In this document: one piece after another, positions 10,614 to 21,726 of the stretch
How the letters are laid out: every line of letters begins with the position of its first letter
Numbering within the stretch: position 1 is the stretch's first letter
Assembly: GCA_027422505.1 (NCBI GenBank)
Contig: JAPQWV010001356.1
Span: forward strand, 29,808 to 93,807
Direction of reading: 5' to 3'
Source of the DNA: Craterostigma plantagineum
Taxonomy: Eukaryota > Streptophyta > Magnoliopsida > Lamiales > Linderniaceae
DNA: 64,000 bases
Notes under the pieces: generated by a model
What the model was told of the DNA's origin: nothing
The model's input: only the letters and a program-made list of their open reading frames with translations
The model's database searches: none
Made by a program: the position numbers and the translations under genes

Positions 10614-10813
10614 AGCTTTTCACTGGCTTTGCTGTAGAGCAGAAACGTAAAGTTTTTCAATTGCCTAATCTGATTATCTATAGGAACAAAGAGAAATGGT
10701 GGACAAGTATGGTGATAAACTCAAAAGAACTTACCATCATTGGGTCATAGACTCAACAATTAGCTAAGATGCCAAACTAAAACTAACTCACCCATCATCA
10801 AAACTGTCATATA

Positions 10814-11077
10814 TGTTGGAAATAATAAGCTCAAAATGTCACATCTAAGAAGCTTCTATATTGTGTACACGTTGGTTGTGAGGTGGATGTTAATCAATTA
10901 GAAGGCAATCAATAAGGTATGAGTCATGGTGTGTAGAATAGTCAATTAAGCACTATAAATAATCTATGTGTTATGTAAGCTTGGGGTGTATTAGGAGACA
11001 TCAAAATAATAAATACTAAGTTATCTCTTGTCTCTAATATTACATATTAAAACACTAGAATTATAATATACTTATCA
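10814..11077 (+). repeat. copia-1 5' LTR
   Basis: 264 bp from TGTTGGAAAT to ATACTTATCA, with the usual TG...CA ends. A TATA box (TATAAAT, about 10954) should drive element transcription. Confidence 0.95.
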
Positions 11078-11079
11078 CG

Positions 11080-11091
11080 TGGTATCAGAGC
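11080..11091 (+). promoter_or_regulatory. copia-1 primer-binding site (initiator Met tRNA)
   Basis: TGGTATCAGAGC, three bases after the 5' LTR, is the standard plant copia primer site complementary to the 3' end of initiator methionine tRNA. It starts minus-strand cDNA synthesis. Confidence 0.9.
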
Positions 11092-11093
11092 TC

Positions 11094-12033
11094 ATGGCTA
11101 ACATCGGAGGAGCGGCCGGAGGAATTCCTCATGTACCAAGCTTGCGTCTTTCAAAGGACAACTACGGCAATTGGTGCATACAAATGAAGGCGTACTAGGA
11201 TCGCAAGATGCCTGGGAAGTTGTCGAGAGTGGGTATACCGAACACGAAACTCTCGCGGGTTTGACGAACAATCAAGTGAAAGAACTAAAGGAATACCGCA
11301 AGAAAGACAAGACCGCGTTGTACATGCTTTACAAGCAGTTGACGAGTCGGCCTTTGAGAAGATAGCCGGAGCAAAGAACTCGAATGAAGCCTGGACGATC
11401 CTAGAAAATGCATACAAAGGCGCAGATCGCGTTAAGCAAATACGCTTGCAAACGCTTCGCGGTGAATTTGAGACGATCAAGATGAAAGACGCAGAGACGG
11501 TGTCGGCTTACATCACAAGGGTCGAGGTAATTGTGAACCAGCTAAAACGGAACGGTGAGGATGTGCCCGAAAATCGTGTCGTCGAGAAGATTCTCAGATC
11601 CTGACGGAGGAATATGAGAATGTCGTATGTGCCATAGAGGAAGCTAGAGACCTCGAAAAAATGTCCGTGAATGAACTTACGAGTTCATTGGAAGCCCACG
11701 AGCATCGAAAGAATCGAAAGAGGGTGGAAACTTTGGAGGATGCTCTTCAAGCCAAAGTCTCGTTTAAGGAAGAAACAAACAAACTACGGCGATCGTGGAA
11801 GAGGACGTGGTCGAGGTCGAGGAAGCTTTAGAGGCCGTGGTCGTGGAAGAGGCCGGGGCCGTGGACAAGACGAAAAAGAAGAAAGGGGAAATTACACCTA
11901 CACACGAGGCGCAAGAGGTGGCCGAGGACGAGGCAATCGATCAAACCGGTTCAACATCGAATGCTACAATTGTGGTAAGTATGGTCATTTGCAAGAGAAT
12001 GCTATGCTGAAAAAAAGGTGGATGAAAAGGTGA
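11094..12033 (+). pseudogene. copia-1 gag, frameshifted
   Basis: Gag starts at ATG 11094 (MANIGGAAGG) just after the primer site, the natural start position. The frame hits a stop near 11197 after a one-base loss and changes again near 11363 and 11600. The later part (11671-12033) carries an Arg-Gly-rich tract followed by a CCHC knuckle beginning CYNCGKYGH. The fourth knuckle ligand is lost because the frame shifts one base before it. The intact protein would coat genomic RNA in virus-like particles; this copy cannot supply it. Confidence 0.8.
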
Positions 12034-13577
12034 ACATCGCCGAGAAGAAAACTGAAACGAAGAAGAGATCTTATTGCTTGCATGCAAAGAGTCGGATAGC
12101 GGCAACGAACATACGTGGTACTTGGATACGGGCGCGAGCAACCACATGTCCGGTGATAGAAAGCTGTTCACGGGACCTAGAAGAAGACGTGGGAGGTAAA
12201 GTGACGTTTGGTGACGCGTCTACGGTGAAAGTAGCAGGTAAAGGAAAGATCTTGATTCGATGCAAAGATGGTACAAATCGCTACATATCTGATGTCTTCT
12301 ACGTACCAAGTATGAGGAGTAACATTATTAGCTTGGACAACTCTTAGAGCGAGGATATACTGTACTAATGAAGGGTCAGATCATGACTCTAAGAGATCGT
12401 GACGCTCAAGTTATTGCTCAAGTTCAAATGAGCAATAATCGTTTGTTTAAGCTCAACATTGCAGCGGCGACTGATAGATGTCTAAATGCAAACGTCGAAA
12501 TATCGAGCTCCGCAAGGTTGTGGCATCAACGGTTCGGACACTTGAACTACGACAGTCTGAAAAAAACTGGTGGACCGCAACATGGTGGAGGACTTAACAA
12601 AGTCGAGGGCGAACATCGAATATGCGAAGTATGCATCATGGAAAAGGGCACAAGAAAATCATTTCCAAAAGGCTCTCTCACACGGTCAAGTAAAGTTCTC
12701 GAGCTCATTCACACTGATATTGCGGTCCCATCACTCCGGCCTCATTCGGAAATCGCAGGTACTTTATCACTTTTATCGACGATTTTTCACGTAGAACATG
12801 GGTATATTTTCTTCGAGAAAAGAATGAAGCACTTGCTGTTTTCAAGAGATTTAAACAATTGGTGGAAAATACTAGCGGAGAACGGATCAGGATACTACGT
12901 TCAGATCGGGGCGGTGAGTTTATATCGAGGGACTTCATGGCATATTGTGAAGAACATGGCATCAAGCGTCACCTGACAGCTCCATACACACGAAACAGAA
13001 CGGCGTTGCCGAGCGAAAAAACAGAACGCTCCTTGATATGGCTAGGAGCATGCTCAAGACTAAACGCATGCCTAAACAATTTTGGGCAGAAGCCGTTCGG
13101 TGTTCCGTCTATTTGCAAAATCGAAGTCCAACATCAATACTAAAAAATGTCACGCCACAAGAAGCATGGTGCGGCGTAAAACCATCAGTTGCACATTTAC
13201 GAGTTTTTGGAAGCATAGCATATGCTCGAATTCCAGAGCAAAGGCGTACTAAGCTCGATGATAAAAGTCGAAAATTGATCTTTGTTGGATACGATGAACG
13301 TTCTAAAGCGTACAATTTGTATGATCCTAATACAAAGAAAATTGTTGTTAGTCGAGATGTACAGGTTGACGAAGATGCTAGCTGGAATTGGGAGTCGATA
13401 CTAAAGTCTGAGGATGAAAGAACGAAGGTTGCGGACATATCCATTCCAAGCGGTGAAGAGGCCGAATTAGAAGCGCATCCCTCGGAGCCCGCGACTGCCG
13501 TGACAGATGTGAATCTGAACCCGAGACCATCCGGACGCGAAGCCTCGGAGAGCTCTATAACTCCACTGAACGAATGA
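12034..13577 (+). pseudogene. copia-1 protease and integrase, frameshifted
   Basis: The protease motif DTGASNHMS lies near 12125-12150 in a frame different from the flanking parts. The integrase HHCC zinc domain is near 12530-12650 (WHQRFGHL ... CEVC). The catalytic core has the first Asp at HTDI (12713), the second at RSDRGGEF (about 12900-12920) and then a break in the region of the catalytic Glu. The copia-specific C-terminal part (GYDERSKAYNLYDP) is well kept to 13577. At least four frame changes occur. Its closest relative in the window is copia-4. Confidence 0.8.
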
Positions 13578-13589
13578 ACCTGTATGTCT

Positions 13590-15127
13590 CATGGCGGATG
13601 CTGAGGACATCACCTTTGAAGAAGCTGTCAAGATGAGAGATGGCGAGAGGCGATGTGTGAAGAAATAAAATCAATCGAAAAGAACAATACATGGAGTTGA
13701 GCTCGTTGCCGCCCGGACACAAAGCGGTAGGAGTGAAGTGGGTGTACAAGAAAGAAACTGAACTCCGAAGGTAACATAGTAAAATACAAAGCGAGGCTAG
13801 TCGCAAAAGGCTACAGTCAAAAGTACGGCATAGATTACGAAGAGGTTTTCGCCCAGTAGCAAGAATGGAGACCGTGCGTTTATTGCTATCGTTGGTTGCA
13901 AGCAAAAAAATGGAGCATTTACCAAATGGACGTTAAATCGGCATTTTTGAACGGAAGGCTCGAAGAAGAAGTTTACATTTTTCAACACCGGGTTTCAAAC
14001 AAGGAAAGGAAGATCAAGTTTTAAGGCTGAAAAGGGCGTTATACGGGTTGAAACAGGCACCCAGAACGTGGAATGCACGCATCGATGCGTATTTTAAAGA
14101 TCGAGGATTTGAACAATGTCCCTACGAGCATGCCCTTACATTAAGGTACGGGGTAATGATATACTTTATGTTGCATTATATGTTGATGACCTGATTTTTA
14201 CTAGCAACAACAACACCATGGTTGAGGAGTTCAAACGAGATATGAAGAACGAGTTCGACATGACCGATCTCGGACTCATGTCATATTTCTTGGGGCTAGA
14301 TGTCAAACAAAAGGAGTCGGGTATTTTCGTATCTCAACAAACGTACGCAAAAACGTTGCTGGAAAGGTTCAATATGAGCGAGTGCAATTACGCTAAAACG
14401 CCGGTGGAACGAGGCATTAAGTTAACGAGGCAAGGTGAAGGGAAGCCGGTTGATCAGAAGGTTTATAGAAGCGCTGTTGGAAGCTTACGTTATCTCACAA
14501 ATACGAGGCCAGACATTGCATATGGAGTAGGACTCGTGAGTCGATACATGGAGAGTCCAAGATCAAGTCATTGGAACGCCGTAAAGCGGATTTTACGATA
14601 CATCAAAGGAACGATTTCGTACGGATTATTTTATGGTTGCACTAACAATCCTGATGTTATTGCTTATTCAGACAGTGATTGGAGTGGTGACTTGGACGAA
14701 AGAAAGAGCACTACAGGTTTATCTTCTTGATAGGTGGCACGGCTTTCACTTGGACGTCGAAAAACAACCGATAGTAACACTCTCTACGTGTGAAGCTGAA
14801 TATGTCGCAGCATCGACTTGTGTAAGTCATGCGATGTGGATCAGAAAGCTGCTAAAAGAAATGAAATTCACACAAGCAACAGCTACCGAAATACGGGTCG
14901 ACAATAAGTCGGCAATTGAGCTCGCGAAGAACCCGGTACATCATGAACGAAGCAAGCATATAGACGTGCGTTATCATTTCATACGAGAGCAAACAAAGAA
15001 AGGCGAAGTTAGCTTGATTCATGTAACAAGCAAGGAACAAGTAGCGGATATATTCACCAAGCCACTACCATTGGAAGCGTTCGAAAGGATCAGGAAGATG
15101 CTCGGTATGTGGGAAGGCGACAATTGA
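13590..15127 (+). pseudogene. copia-1 reverse transcriptase and RNase H, frameshifted
   Basis: The first half of RT (13590-14120) is split among frames ([28 protein letters not shown] blocks). From 14116 the frame is open for 204 residues and includes the catalytic YVDD within [12 protein letters not shown]. RNase H follows after another shift at about 14700, with the [12 protein letters not shown] and IRVDNKSAIELAKNP motifs, and runs to the stop at 15127. The enzyme would copy element RNA into cDNA; it cannot be made in one piece from this copy. Confidence 0.85.
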
Positions 15128-15140
15128 GCTTAGGAGAGGA
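15126..15140 (+). promoter_or_regulatory. copia-1 polypurine tract
   Basis: GAGCTTAGGAGAGGA lies directly before the 3' LTR, the expected position of the plus-strand primer. Confidence 0.75.
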
Positions 15141-15404
15141 TGTTGGAAATAATAAGCTCAAAATGTCACATCTAAGAAGCTTCTATATTGTGTACACGTT
15201 GGTTGTGAGGTGGATGTTAATCAATTAGAATGCAATCAATAAGGTATGAGTCATGGTGTGTAGAATAGTCAATTAAGCACTATAAATAATCTATGTGTTA
15301 TGTAAGCTTGGGGTGTATTAGGAGACATCAAAATAATAAATACTAAGTTATCTCTTGTCTCTAATATTACATATTAAAACACTAGAATTATAATATACTT
15401 ATCA
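15141..15404 (+). repeat. copia-1 3' LTR
   Basis: 264 bp, identical to the 5' LTR except for one base seen by eye, ending ATACTTATCA before the ATATA duplication. Confidence 0.95.
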
Positions 15405-15409
15405 ATATA

Positions 15410-16436
15410 CTGTCACACACAGTGCATAAAAGCATAGCAGTTATGGAACGATGTGCTGATCGAGAAGAAAATGGGGTGTAACATGTAAAATTAGGTTCAT
15501 TGTAGCTTCATTTGCTTGAGAAAGAAAATTGTTGCCTTTTTTACGGAAAGATAAAAGAAAAAATGAATTTTGTTCAAGAGAGGGTGCATAATTTGCCAAA
15601 GAAAACCTGCATTCTTCCTAACTGTCCCGAAAAAAATAAAAAATAAAAAATAAAACATCAAGTTCCACTAATGTGTAAAAAAGAACGCAATTAAAACAGA
15701 AAAGAAAAAATCGAAAATCATCACCTGGATTGCATGATCATTTACAATCCATTTATCTATTTGCATATCAAAAAACACGAGTCGCAGAAAATTAATGAAA
15801 TTAGGGGATCTGAAGAAGGGTTTACCAACAAATTTAGAGTTTGATGTGATCCTTCATTGACTTGCGCCTGCTTTTACACTTCCCTCTTTGCGACGACCTT
15901 GCCGAGGTTTTCTTGCTGAGATTGAGAAGGGAGACTTGATCTGCATTAGCATAAATTTCATATCGACCCCATAAATACGAAATAAGTCATTCTTTTCCGA
16001 GGGAATCGTAATCGAACCCGAATAATTATTTATGATGTCAAAGCATAATACAAATCCAATCAAGTCATCTATCTTCATTATGAAAATAATACTAAAGCTT
16101 TGAGTTTGACAATGTTTAAGCTGAAGCTCAATTTCTCAGAACCATATGTATTATCTATATGATCATCGGTGCTCGCAAGGGCCAAAATTTGTAAAGCACA
16201 TCATAGATCAGTCCGATTTCAGAGGTTATTTGAAGAATTTCAACCCTAAAACTACAAACCAGTCATAATCTGAAAAACTACAGAAACATAAAGACAAGGA
16301 TTACCTAGATGAAGCTGGTCGGCCACCATGCCAATTGATTTTAATTTCGTATCGCAATCATCTCGAAAACGAATAATGATTTCATTTTTTAATTCGATTA
16401 CGTCCGAAAGATTGGAGGTACAGAATTGAAGCCTAA
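15410..16436 (-). pseudogene. CW-MBD copy C, leader region beyond copia-1
   Basis: Continuation of copy C's upstream DNA on the minus strand. It contains the intron, the conserved basic exon (about 15850-15945, a frame with KKTSARSS and GKCK), and the first exon ending before GTAATCC near 16305. Much of the TAGGTTCGGA-rich intron is deleted between about 16060 and 16080 relative to the 1.4-2.8 kb copy. No coding CW or MBD exon is here. Confidence 0.6.
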
Positions 16437-17105
16437 TGAATCGAGTTGATCTTCAAGCGATGACGACGGTGCGAAGAAGATGATTCTCCACCGCCAAAGA
16501 ATAGAAAGGCGAGAGATATGAAATGAGATTGCGATGATTAATGCGTTTGAGGAACTTTAACAGTTTTCGCTCTCATGAATTATTATATTGTCTTTGATAA
16601 CCTCTTCACATTCCCAATACAAGGAAGAAAGAACATTGAGCACAGAGAGAATCGAAGATCTGAATAAATAGTCTTAACGTTTTTTCTAGGAAAGATGAGA
16701 AGGCCCATTAATCTAGCCTTGTTCTTCTATTTGATTCCTTCCTCACCCTTCATTTATCATATAACTAATTTTTTTCTATTTCTTTTTAAGGTGGTAATTG
16801 ATTTACAATCTATTCTTTATTCAAAGAATTAATTTTATTTTTAGTCTTGCTTTTTTTAAATTGCAAAGTTTCGAGTCAATGTTTGTTACTGAAAAAAGTT
16901 CAGTTTTTCAATTTGCAAATATTCTGGTGAATTTAGTTCTTGCGGAGCTATGTCGGGAATTATACGTGTGGGCCTATGATTTTACAGCCCGCCCCGCTGG
17001 CCCGCGGGCCCGTTTGACAGTACTAACGTTTGAATTTTCGGTATAGTTAGAGAACATTTAGTCCATTTTTTGAAGTTTTAGGTATCAGTTGAAGATGTTG
17101 TAATG
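16437..17105 (+). other. Last-exon fragment, host flank and MITE end
   Basis: At 16441-16560 is a plus-strand fragment of the type I last exon (CCTAATGAATCGAG onward), back to back with the minus-strand leader as at 2.83 kb. From 16560 to about 16910 runs the same 3' flank as 2.97-3.03 plus 3.63-3.95 kb, here without the Mutator MITE, which gives the empty site for it. From about 17030 to 17097 is a fragment similar to the right end of the 5.0-5.5 kb MITE. A GC-rich patch (GGCCCGCGGGCCCG, about 16999-17012) stands out. No intact gene. Confidence 0.55.
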
Positions 17106-17109
17106 TGAA

Positions 17110-17480
17110 AAAAAAATAAAATAAAATGCAACTCAAATGAACATCTATCTTGAAGAAATTTCTTTGACATAAACAAACAGTTTCGGAGAAGTTAACAAAT
17201 AGAAGTTTTCAACGATATTTTGTCAATATATCATAAGTTTTTCACACCACCCATAAAAAAAAGTCCCAAATAAACCCACTTCAATGGTGAGCCAAAAGCC
17301 ACTTATGACTAACCTTTTCTTCATTTAAACATTTTCAGTAAAACTCTCTTCTTTGGTGAAAGAGTTGAAACATTTTCCAGTAAAACTTTCTATGTGCTGA
17401 GGGTTTCGTCCAAGTACCTTGAAATGAAAGCATCATGTTTTTATAAGTAAATTAACAACAACTTGCTGCAGATTAAACAT
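17110..17480 (-). pseudogene. CW-MBD type II scrap
   Basis: The minus strand matches the 3' flank, last exon and the start of exon 3 of the type II gene (GGTGAGCCAAAAGCCACTTA, TCTTTGGTGAAAGAGTTG, GTTTCGTCCAAGTACCTTGAAATG). A deletion fuses the last exon directly to exon 3. Non-functional. DNA at 17524-17645 is similar to 6.77-6.89 kb. Confidence 0.55.
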
Positions 17481-17693
17481 GATGAGAGCTCTTTCTTTCC
17501 AAATTACTTTATTTCAGTGAATTCGTACCACAATAATATTGACATACACAATACCAAGTCTTGAAAAACACTCTACAAACACCAAATCTGAGAATCAACA
17601 CATAGTGTAGTAACGAGGAAAACGAAAAAAAAAGCAACATAAGTAACCATCGAAACCTTAATTAATCTTACAACAACCTCCCCTTCTTTAGAA

Positions 17694-18182
17694 CTAATCG
17701 AGGAGCTGTCCATGAGGAAGGTACTCCATTACCACGAATATGTCCGATGGCGTTTCGACGACTTTGTAGATGGGATGGACGAAAAGTCGGCGTATTTCGA
17801 TATCTCTTCTAACTGCATGCATTGAGGGATTATAAAAGATTACAAATTTAGCTTTTTCCCACACTAAAACTATGAGGAAAACACAATGTACGAGATGCTA
17901 TCTTTACACCATCATCAATTGATTTCTAACAGGGATTCAAACTCTGTGTTCATATTTTCAAAAATCACTTTATCAGGAAAAAAAAAAAAAAACGTGAATT
18001 CCACCTTTTTCTTCCATGCCGAGGGACCTCAACTTCCCGCGATTGATGATTTTAATCGCCATTTTGCGTCCCGTGCGAATGTGTTTCGCGAACTTGACCT
18101 TTGCAAAGGAACCTTGTTCGAGGGTTTTTCCAAGCTTGTAGTTACTTAAGAGCGATTCAACTGTCCCACCTTCGCCGACCAT
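17694..18182 (-). pseudogene. SnRK1-alpha-like kinase, truncated N-lobe (two exons)
   Basis: The minus strand encodes the start of a Snf1-related kinase 1 catalytic subunit. Exon 1 (18182-18005) begins MVGEGGTVESLLSNYKLGKT and has the glycine-rich loop in the form LEQGSFAKV and the VAIK-type lysine in MAIKIINR. Its donor follows GAAGAAAAAG. Exon 2 (17812-17694) opens after GCATGCAG, restores the phase, and reads RRDIEIRRLF ... VVETPSDIFVVMEYLPHGQLLD. It then stops at TAG in the hinge. The first loop glycine is Glu (EQGSFA), and the activation loop, HRD and DFG motifs are absent. SnRK1 senses energy status in nucleus and cytosol; this fragment would lack catalysis. A copia element lies about 70 bp upstream of the start codon. 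Confidence 0.8.
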
Positions 18183-18270
18183 GTTTTCTGAAATTTGTCC
18201 AAGGCATTGTTTCGTTCATTGATTAAGTGTATATATGATAACTCTAGACCTAGGTACTCCTCCCTTAAGC

Positions 18271-18907
18271 TCAAAGCCTTCGATCTTTCATCCCAAGCAT
18301 CTGTTTCAAATTCTCGAATATCCTTGTTGGTAATGGCTTCGTGAAAATATCTGCCACCTGGTCCAAGCTCACTACGTGGACCATCTTCACTTCTCCATTT
18401 TTTACGTGTTCCCTAATAAAATGAAAACGCGCATCAATGTGCTTGCTTCTCTCGTGATGAACTGAATTTTTCGCCAACTCGATCGCTGACTTATTGTCGA
18501 CTCGAATTTCGGTTGGCTCATCTTGTCGAAGATTCAACTCGAACAGTAAGTTCCTCAGCCAGATTGCGTGACAGACACACTACGATGCTGCCACATATTC
18601 GGCTTCGCAGGTTGATAGAGTCACGATCGGTTGCTTTTTTCGATAACCAGGTGAATGCCGTATTCCCGAGATAGAATACGTAGCCGCCAGTGCTTCTTCG
18701 ATCATCGTTATCTCCGCACCAATCACTGTCAGAATATCCGACTAATTTGCAGTCGCTCGCCTTTGGATAAAATAGTCCGAGCGATTGTGTTCCTCGGATA
18801 TATCGTAATATCCTTTTAATCGCCTTTAGATGTGACTGCCTCGGATCTTCCATATAACGGCTAACGACTCCAATGCTATAAGCGATATCGGGTCTCGTGC
18901 AGGTCAA
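18271..18907 (-). pseudogene. copia-4 RT C-terminus and RNase H
   Basis: Two overlapping minus-strand frames. 18907-18518 reads [19 protein letters not shown] through [16 protein letters not shown], the RT thumb and start of RNase H. 18537-18271 holds IRVDNKSAIELAKN, HHERSKHID and VADIFTKPLP. A frame change near 18530-18600 disrupts the [11 protein letters not shown] block. RNase H normally removes the RNA from RNA-DNA hybrids during replication. Confidence 0.8.
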
Positions 18908-19753
18908 GTATCGCAGACTGCCAAGAGACTTCGATAATCGGTCGCATTCACTCCTTGTCCTCCCTCAAACTTGGACAGTTTTGTTCCAAGTTCCATCGGT
19001 GTCGCTACCGGGTTGCTCTCTTCCATTTTATTTTTCTTCAGTATAGCCTTCGCATACGCTTCTTGCGACACAAAAATTCCCGTGCTTCTTTGCTCGACTT
19101 CGAGACCGAGAAAATATTTCATCAGTCCCAAGTCCGTCATCTCGAATTCCTTCGTCATCGCCTTCTTGAAATCGTTGACTATTTTCTCACTGCTTCCCAT
19201 GAAAATAAGGTCATCGACATAGAGAGCGACGATGATCATTTCCTTTCCTTCTCTTTTGATATAGAGGGCATGCTCGAACGGACATTGCTCGAACTTGTTC
19301 TTTTTGAAATATCCGTCGGTGTTCCATGCTCGCGGGCGCTTGCTTTAGCCCGTAAAGCGCTTTTTTTAATTTTAACACTTTGCCTTCTTTTCCTGGTTTT
19401 GTATATCCCGGGGGCTGCTCCACGTAGACTTCTTCCTCGAGTTCCCCGTTTAGAAAAGCGGACTTCACGTCCATCTGGTAGATTGGCCAGTTGAGTTGTG
19501 CTGCTTGAGCCAGGAGCAAACGAATTGTCTCCATTCTTGCAACGGGAGCAAAAACTTCGTCGTAATCTATTCCCGCTTGTTGTCGATAGCCCTTCACCAC
19601 CAATCTCGCCTTGTAACGTTCAACTTTTCCTTGAGCATTCATCTTCTTCTTATAAACCCACTTAACTCCAATGGGTTTATGCCCGTTTGGCAACTCCACA
19701 AGTTTCCATGTGTCGTTCTTTTCGATCGCCTTTATTTCCTCGTACATCGCCAT
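18904..19753 (-). pseudogene. copia-4 reverse transcriptase
   Basis: 19753-19211 starts with the copia RT opening ([20 protein letters not shown]) and keeps KARLVVKGY and [19 protein letters not shown], then shifts frame after ALYGLKQAP. 19239-18904 supplies the catalytic YVDD in [12 protein letters not shown] and the DLGLMKYFLGLEV block. The last residues of each frame mark the break points. Breaks near 19310-19350 and 18930 prevent a single product. Confidence 0.8.
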
Positions 19754-19937
19754 TTTCCATCTCTTGTCTCTTATGGCTTCTTCGAAACTATTTGTTCCGA
19801 GTCGGCCAATAAGCAGACTAGGTGAACTTGTTCGGTTGATCTGTACAGGTCTTGCATGCTTCGCATCCTCGGCTGTCTTGGTTCATCCTCCTCGTCATTT
19901 TCTTGAGGCGAAATTGAAACAGGTATTGGTGCAACGA

Positions 19938-21161
19938 TCAGTGTTCTTCAGGCGTTGTGTTTTCTTCAATGTTCCAGCCCCACGAACTTTCTACATCTAT
20001 CCGAACATCGCGACTTATTATCACCTTTTTATTTTCAGGATCATAGAGCCGGTACGCCTTCGTCTTCTCATCATACCCAATAAACACGAGCTTTTTGCTT
20101 TTGTCGTCGAGCTTGGTTCTTCTCTGATCGGGCACATGTGCATACGCCACGCTTCCAAATATTTTGAAGTGCGCTACCGTCGGTTTTCGGCCAGTCCATG
20201 CTTCCTGTGGTGTTTGATTTTTCAGGCTGTGATGTGGACATCGGTTCTGAATATATATGGCACATCGCACCGCTTCAGCCCAGAATTCCTTTGGCATGTC
20301 TTTGCTCTTTAACATTGATCGAACCATGTCGAGAATGGTTCGATTCTTCCTTTCAGCTACGCCGTTATGTTGTGGTGAATAAGGCGCGGTAAGAAACCTC
20401 CTGACGCCTTGTTCTTCGCAAAAATTAGCGAAAGCACCTGACATGTATTTGCCACCTCTGTCTGATCGGAGCGCCTTGATGTTTGAGCTTGTCGCCTTTT
20501 CGACCATAGCCTTGAATTTTTTAAACGTCTCGAACGCTTCTGATTTTTCCTTTAGAAAATACACCCACGTCTTTCTTGAGTAGTCGTCGATGAAAGTGAT
20601 AAAGTATCTCCTTCCACCGAATGATTCTGGTGTGATTGGCCCGCATATGTCTGTATGTATGAGCTCGAGCGGTTTGCGCGCTCGATATTCTGCCTGCTTC
20701 TGGAACGTCGTCCTTGTATGTTTCCCAATTACGCAGCTTTCGCAAAGCTTCTTTTCACCTTCTATCACCGGCATTCCACGGACCATGCTTCTTTTGGAGA
20801 GCTCCTTTAGGCCACCGTAGTGTAAATGACCAAACCGCATATGCCACAGATGGTCTTTGTCCTCCACGTCAACTCGTAAACATTTTTCTTGAATCGCCTT
20901 CAGGTTGAGTTTGAACATTCGGTTCCTTTCCATCTCGACCCGTGCGATCATTCTTCCGTCTTTGTTTCTTAGTTGTAATGAGCGGTCCTTCATGAATACT
21001 GAACATCCTTTTTCAAGCAACTGCCCCATGCTTAAGATGTTCGTCTTCAAGTCGGGTACGAAATATACGTCCTCGACCGATCCCTGTTTGCCATCATTTT
21101 GAGAGAAACAGATTTTCCCTCGGCCTTTGACTTCTATCTTCGACGCGTCTCCAAAAGACAC
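19938..21161 (-). CDS. copia-4 integrase (with protease tail), long open frame
   Basis: A 407-residue frame, the longest copia frame in the window. It begins in the protease end (SFGDASKIEVKGRGKI). The HHCC zinc domain (HMRFGHLHYGG ... CESCVIGK) is at about residues 107-148. The DDE catalytic core has HTDICGP, LRSDRGGKY and the Glu in HNGVAERKNR, so all three acidic residues are present. The tail carries FGSVAYAHVPDQRR and GYDEKTKAYRLYDPE. The annotated ATG is internal; the native polyprotein starts at gag, which is lost. Integrase would insert cDNA in the nucleus. Whether it is expressed is unknown; no promoter LTR is attached. Confidence 0.85.
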   Translation of the reverse strand: MSFGDASKIEVKGRGKICFSQNDGKQGSVEDVYFVPDLKTNILSMGQLLEKGCSVFMKDRSLQLRNKDGRMIARVEMERNRMFKLNLKAIQEKCLRVDVEDKDHLWHMRFGHLHYGGLKELSKRSMVRGMPVIEGEKKLCESCVIGKHTRTTFQKQAEYRARKPLELIHTDICGPITPESFGGRRYFITFIDDYSRKTWVYFLKEKSEAFETFKKFKAMVEKATSSNIKALRSDRGGKYMSGAFANFCEEQGVRRFLTAPYSPQHNGVAERKNRTILDMVRSMLKSKDMPKEFWAEAVRCAIYIQNRCPHHSLKNQTPQEAWTGRKPTVAHFKIFGSVAYAHVPDQRRTKLDDKSKKLVFIGYDEKTKAYRLYDPENKKVIISRDVRIDVESSWGWNIEENTTPEEH

Positions 21162-21183
21162 GTGGCCGTCATCGATCTTCGAC

Positions 21184-21718
21184 TAATAAATCTTCATATT
21201 TGACTTGTAATATGTTTTGTAATGCTTAGTCTTCATTTTGCTTTCTATTTATGCGGCTCTTCTTGATTTTTTTTTTTTCTTTTGTTTGTTTTTTTTTTTT
21301 TTTTTTTTTTTGAGCTTAGTCAACAGGTACAACGGTTTCACTAAACACCTCTAACATGGATTACGATAAAGGTCAAACTCACCAACCAAATAGAAACGCA
21401 TTTAAATTATGCCCATTTTCTTTTAAGTATAAACTGGCCTGCCAAACAAACCATGAGAAAAATAAGAAAACGTCGGTGATAATCTGACAAATCTCACAAA
21501 AAAAATTATATTGTAATGAAATACGTAAACTCTCACTGAAACTTGCCGGCAATGGATGTCGGCAAGAAAAATTATATTGTTTACTAATACTAATATTTAA
21601 TAATAATAGCTTAATGTTATTAGACAATAGCTTTGCCTAGGCTCGAGGGGCTGTTATATATCCCATAGCAAAAAAGCAACGGCAAGATAAACAGAAAAGA
21701 AGAAATAAATGGAGCGTA
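21184..21718. other. Gene-less region with long T tract
   Basis: Interrupted T runs at 21269-21280 and 21290-21312. If read on the minus strand these are A-rich. I see no gene here. Confidence 0.5.
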
Positions 21719-21726
21719 GGAAAAAT

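Larger units (their letters stand above)
10814..15404 (+). mobile_element. Ty1/copia retrotransposon copia-1, complete with LTRs and TSD
   Basis: A 4.59-kb element bounded by 264-bp LTRs and the 5-bp target duplication ATATA (10809-10813, 15405-15409). Order: LTR, Met-tRNA primer site, gag, protease, integrase, reverse transcriptase, RNase H, purine tract, LTR; integrase before RT defines Ty1/copia. The LTRs differ at one position that I can find (AGAAGG versus AGAATG), so the insertion is very recent. The internal frame is nevertheless interrupted many times by small indels. It sits in the leader intron of CW-MBD copy C. The removed-element joint TCATATACTGTCACAC matches the empty site near 8.56 kb. 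Confidence 0.95.
18250..21183 (-). mobile_element. Ty1/copia element copia-4, LTR-less and 5'-truncated
   Basis: Minus-strand copia pol running from the end of the protease (21183) through integrase and RT to RNase H (18271), then a purine tract (reverse complement TTAAGGGAGGAGTA, about 18255-18268). No LTR was found at either side, and gag and the protease active site are missing. Its protein is close to copia-1 (TPQEAW, LYDPENKK, ADIFTKPLP). It ends directly upstream of the SnRK1 fragment, which it may have truncated or separated from its promoter. Confidence 0.85.

Noticed and set aside
16798..17046. 82-residue plus-strand frame
   Set aside because: Lies in duplicated 3' flank and MITE sequence with no family resemblance; AT-rich chance frame.
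18955..20312. Long plus-strand frames opposite copia-4
   Set aside because: Antisense shadows of clear integrase and RT on the minus strand.
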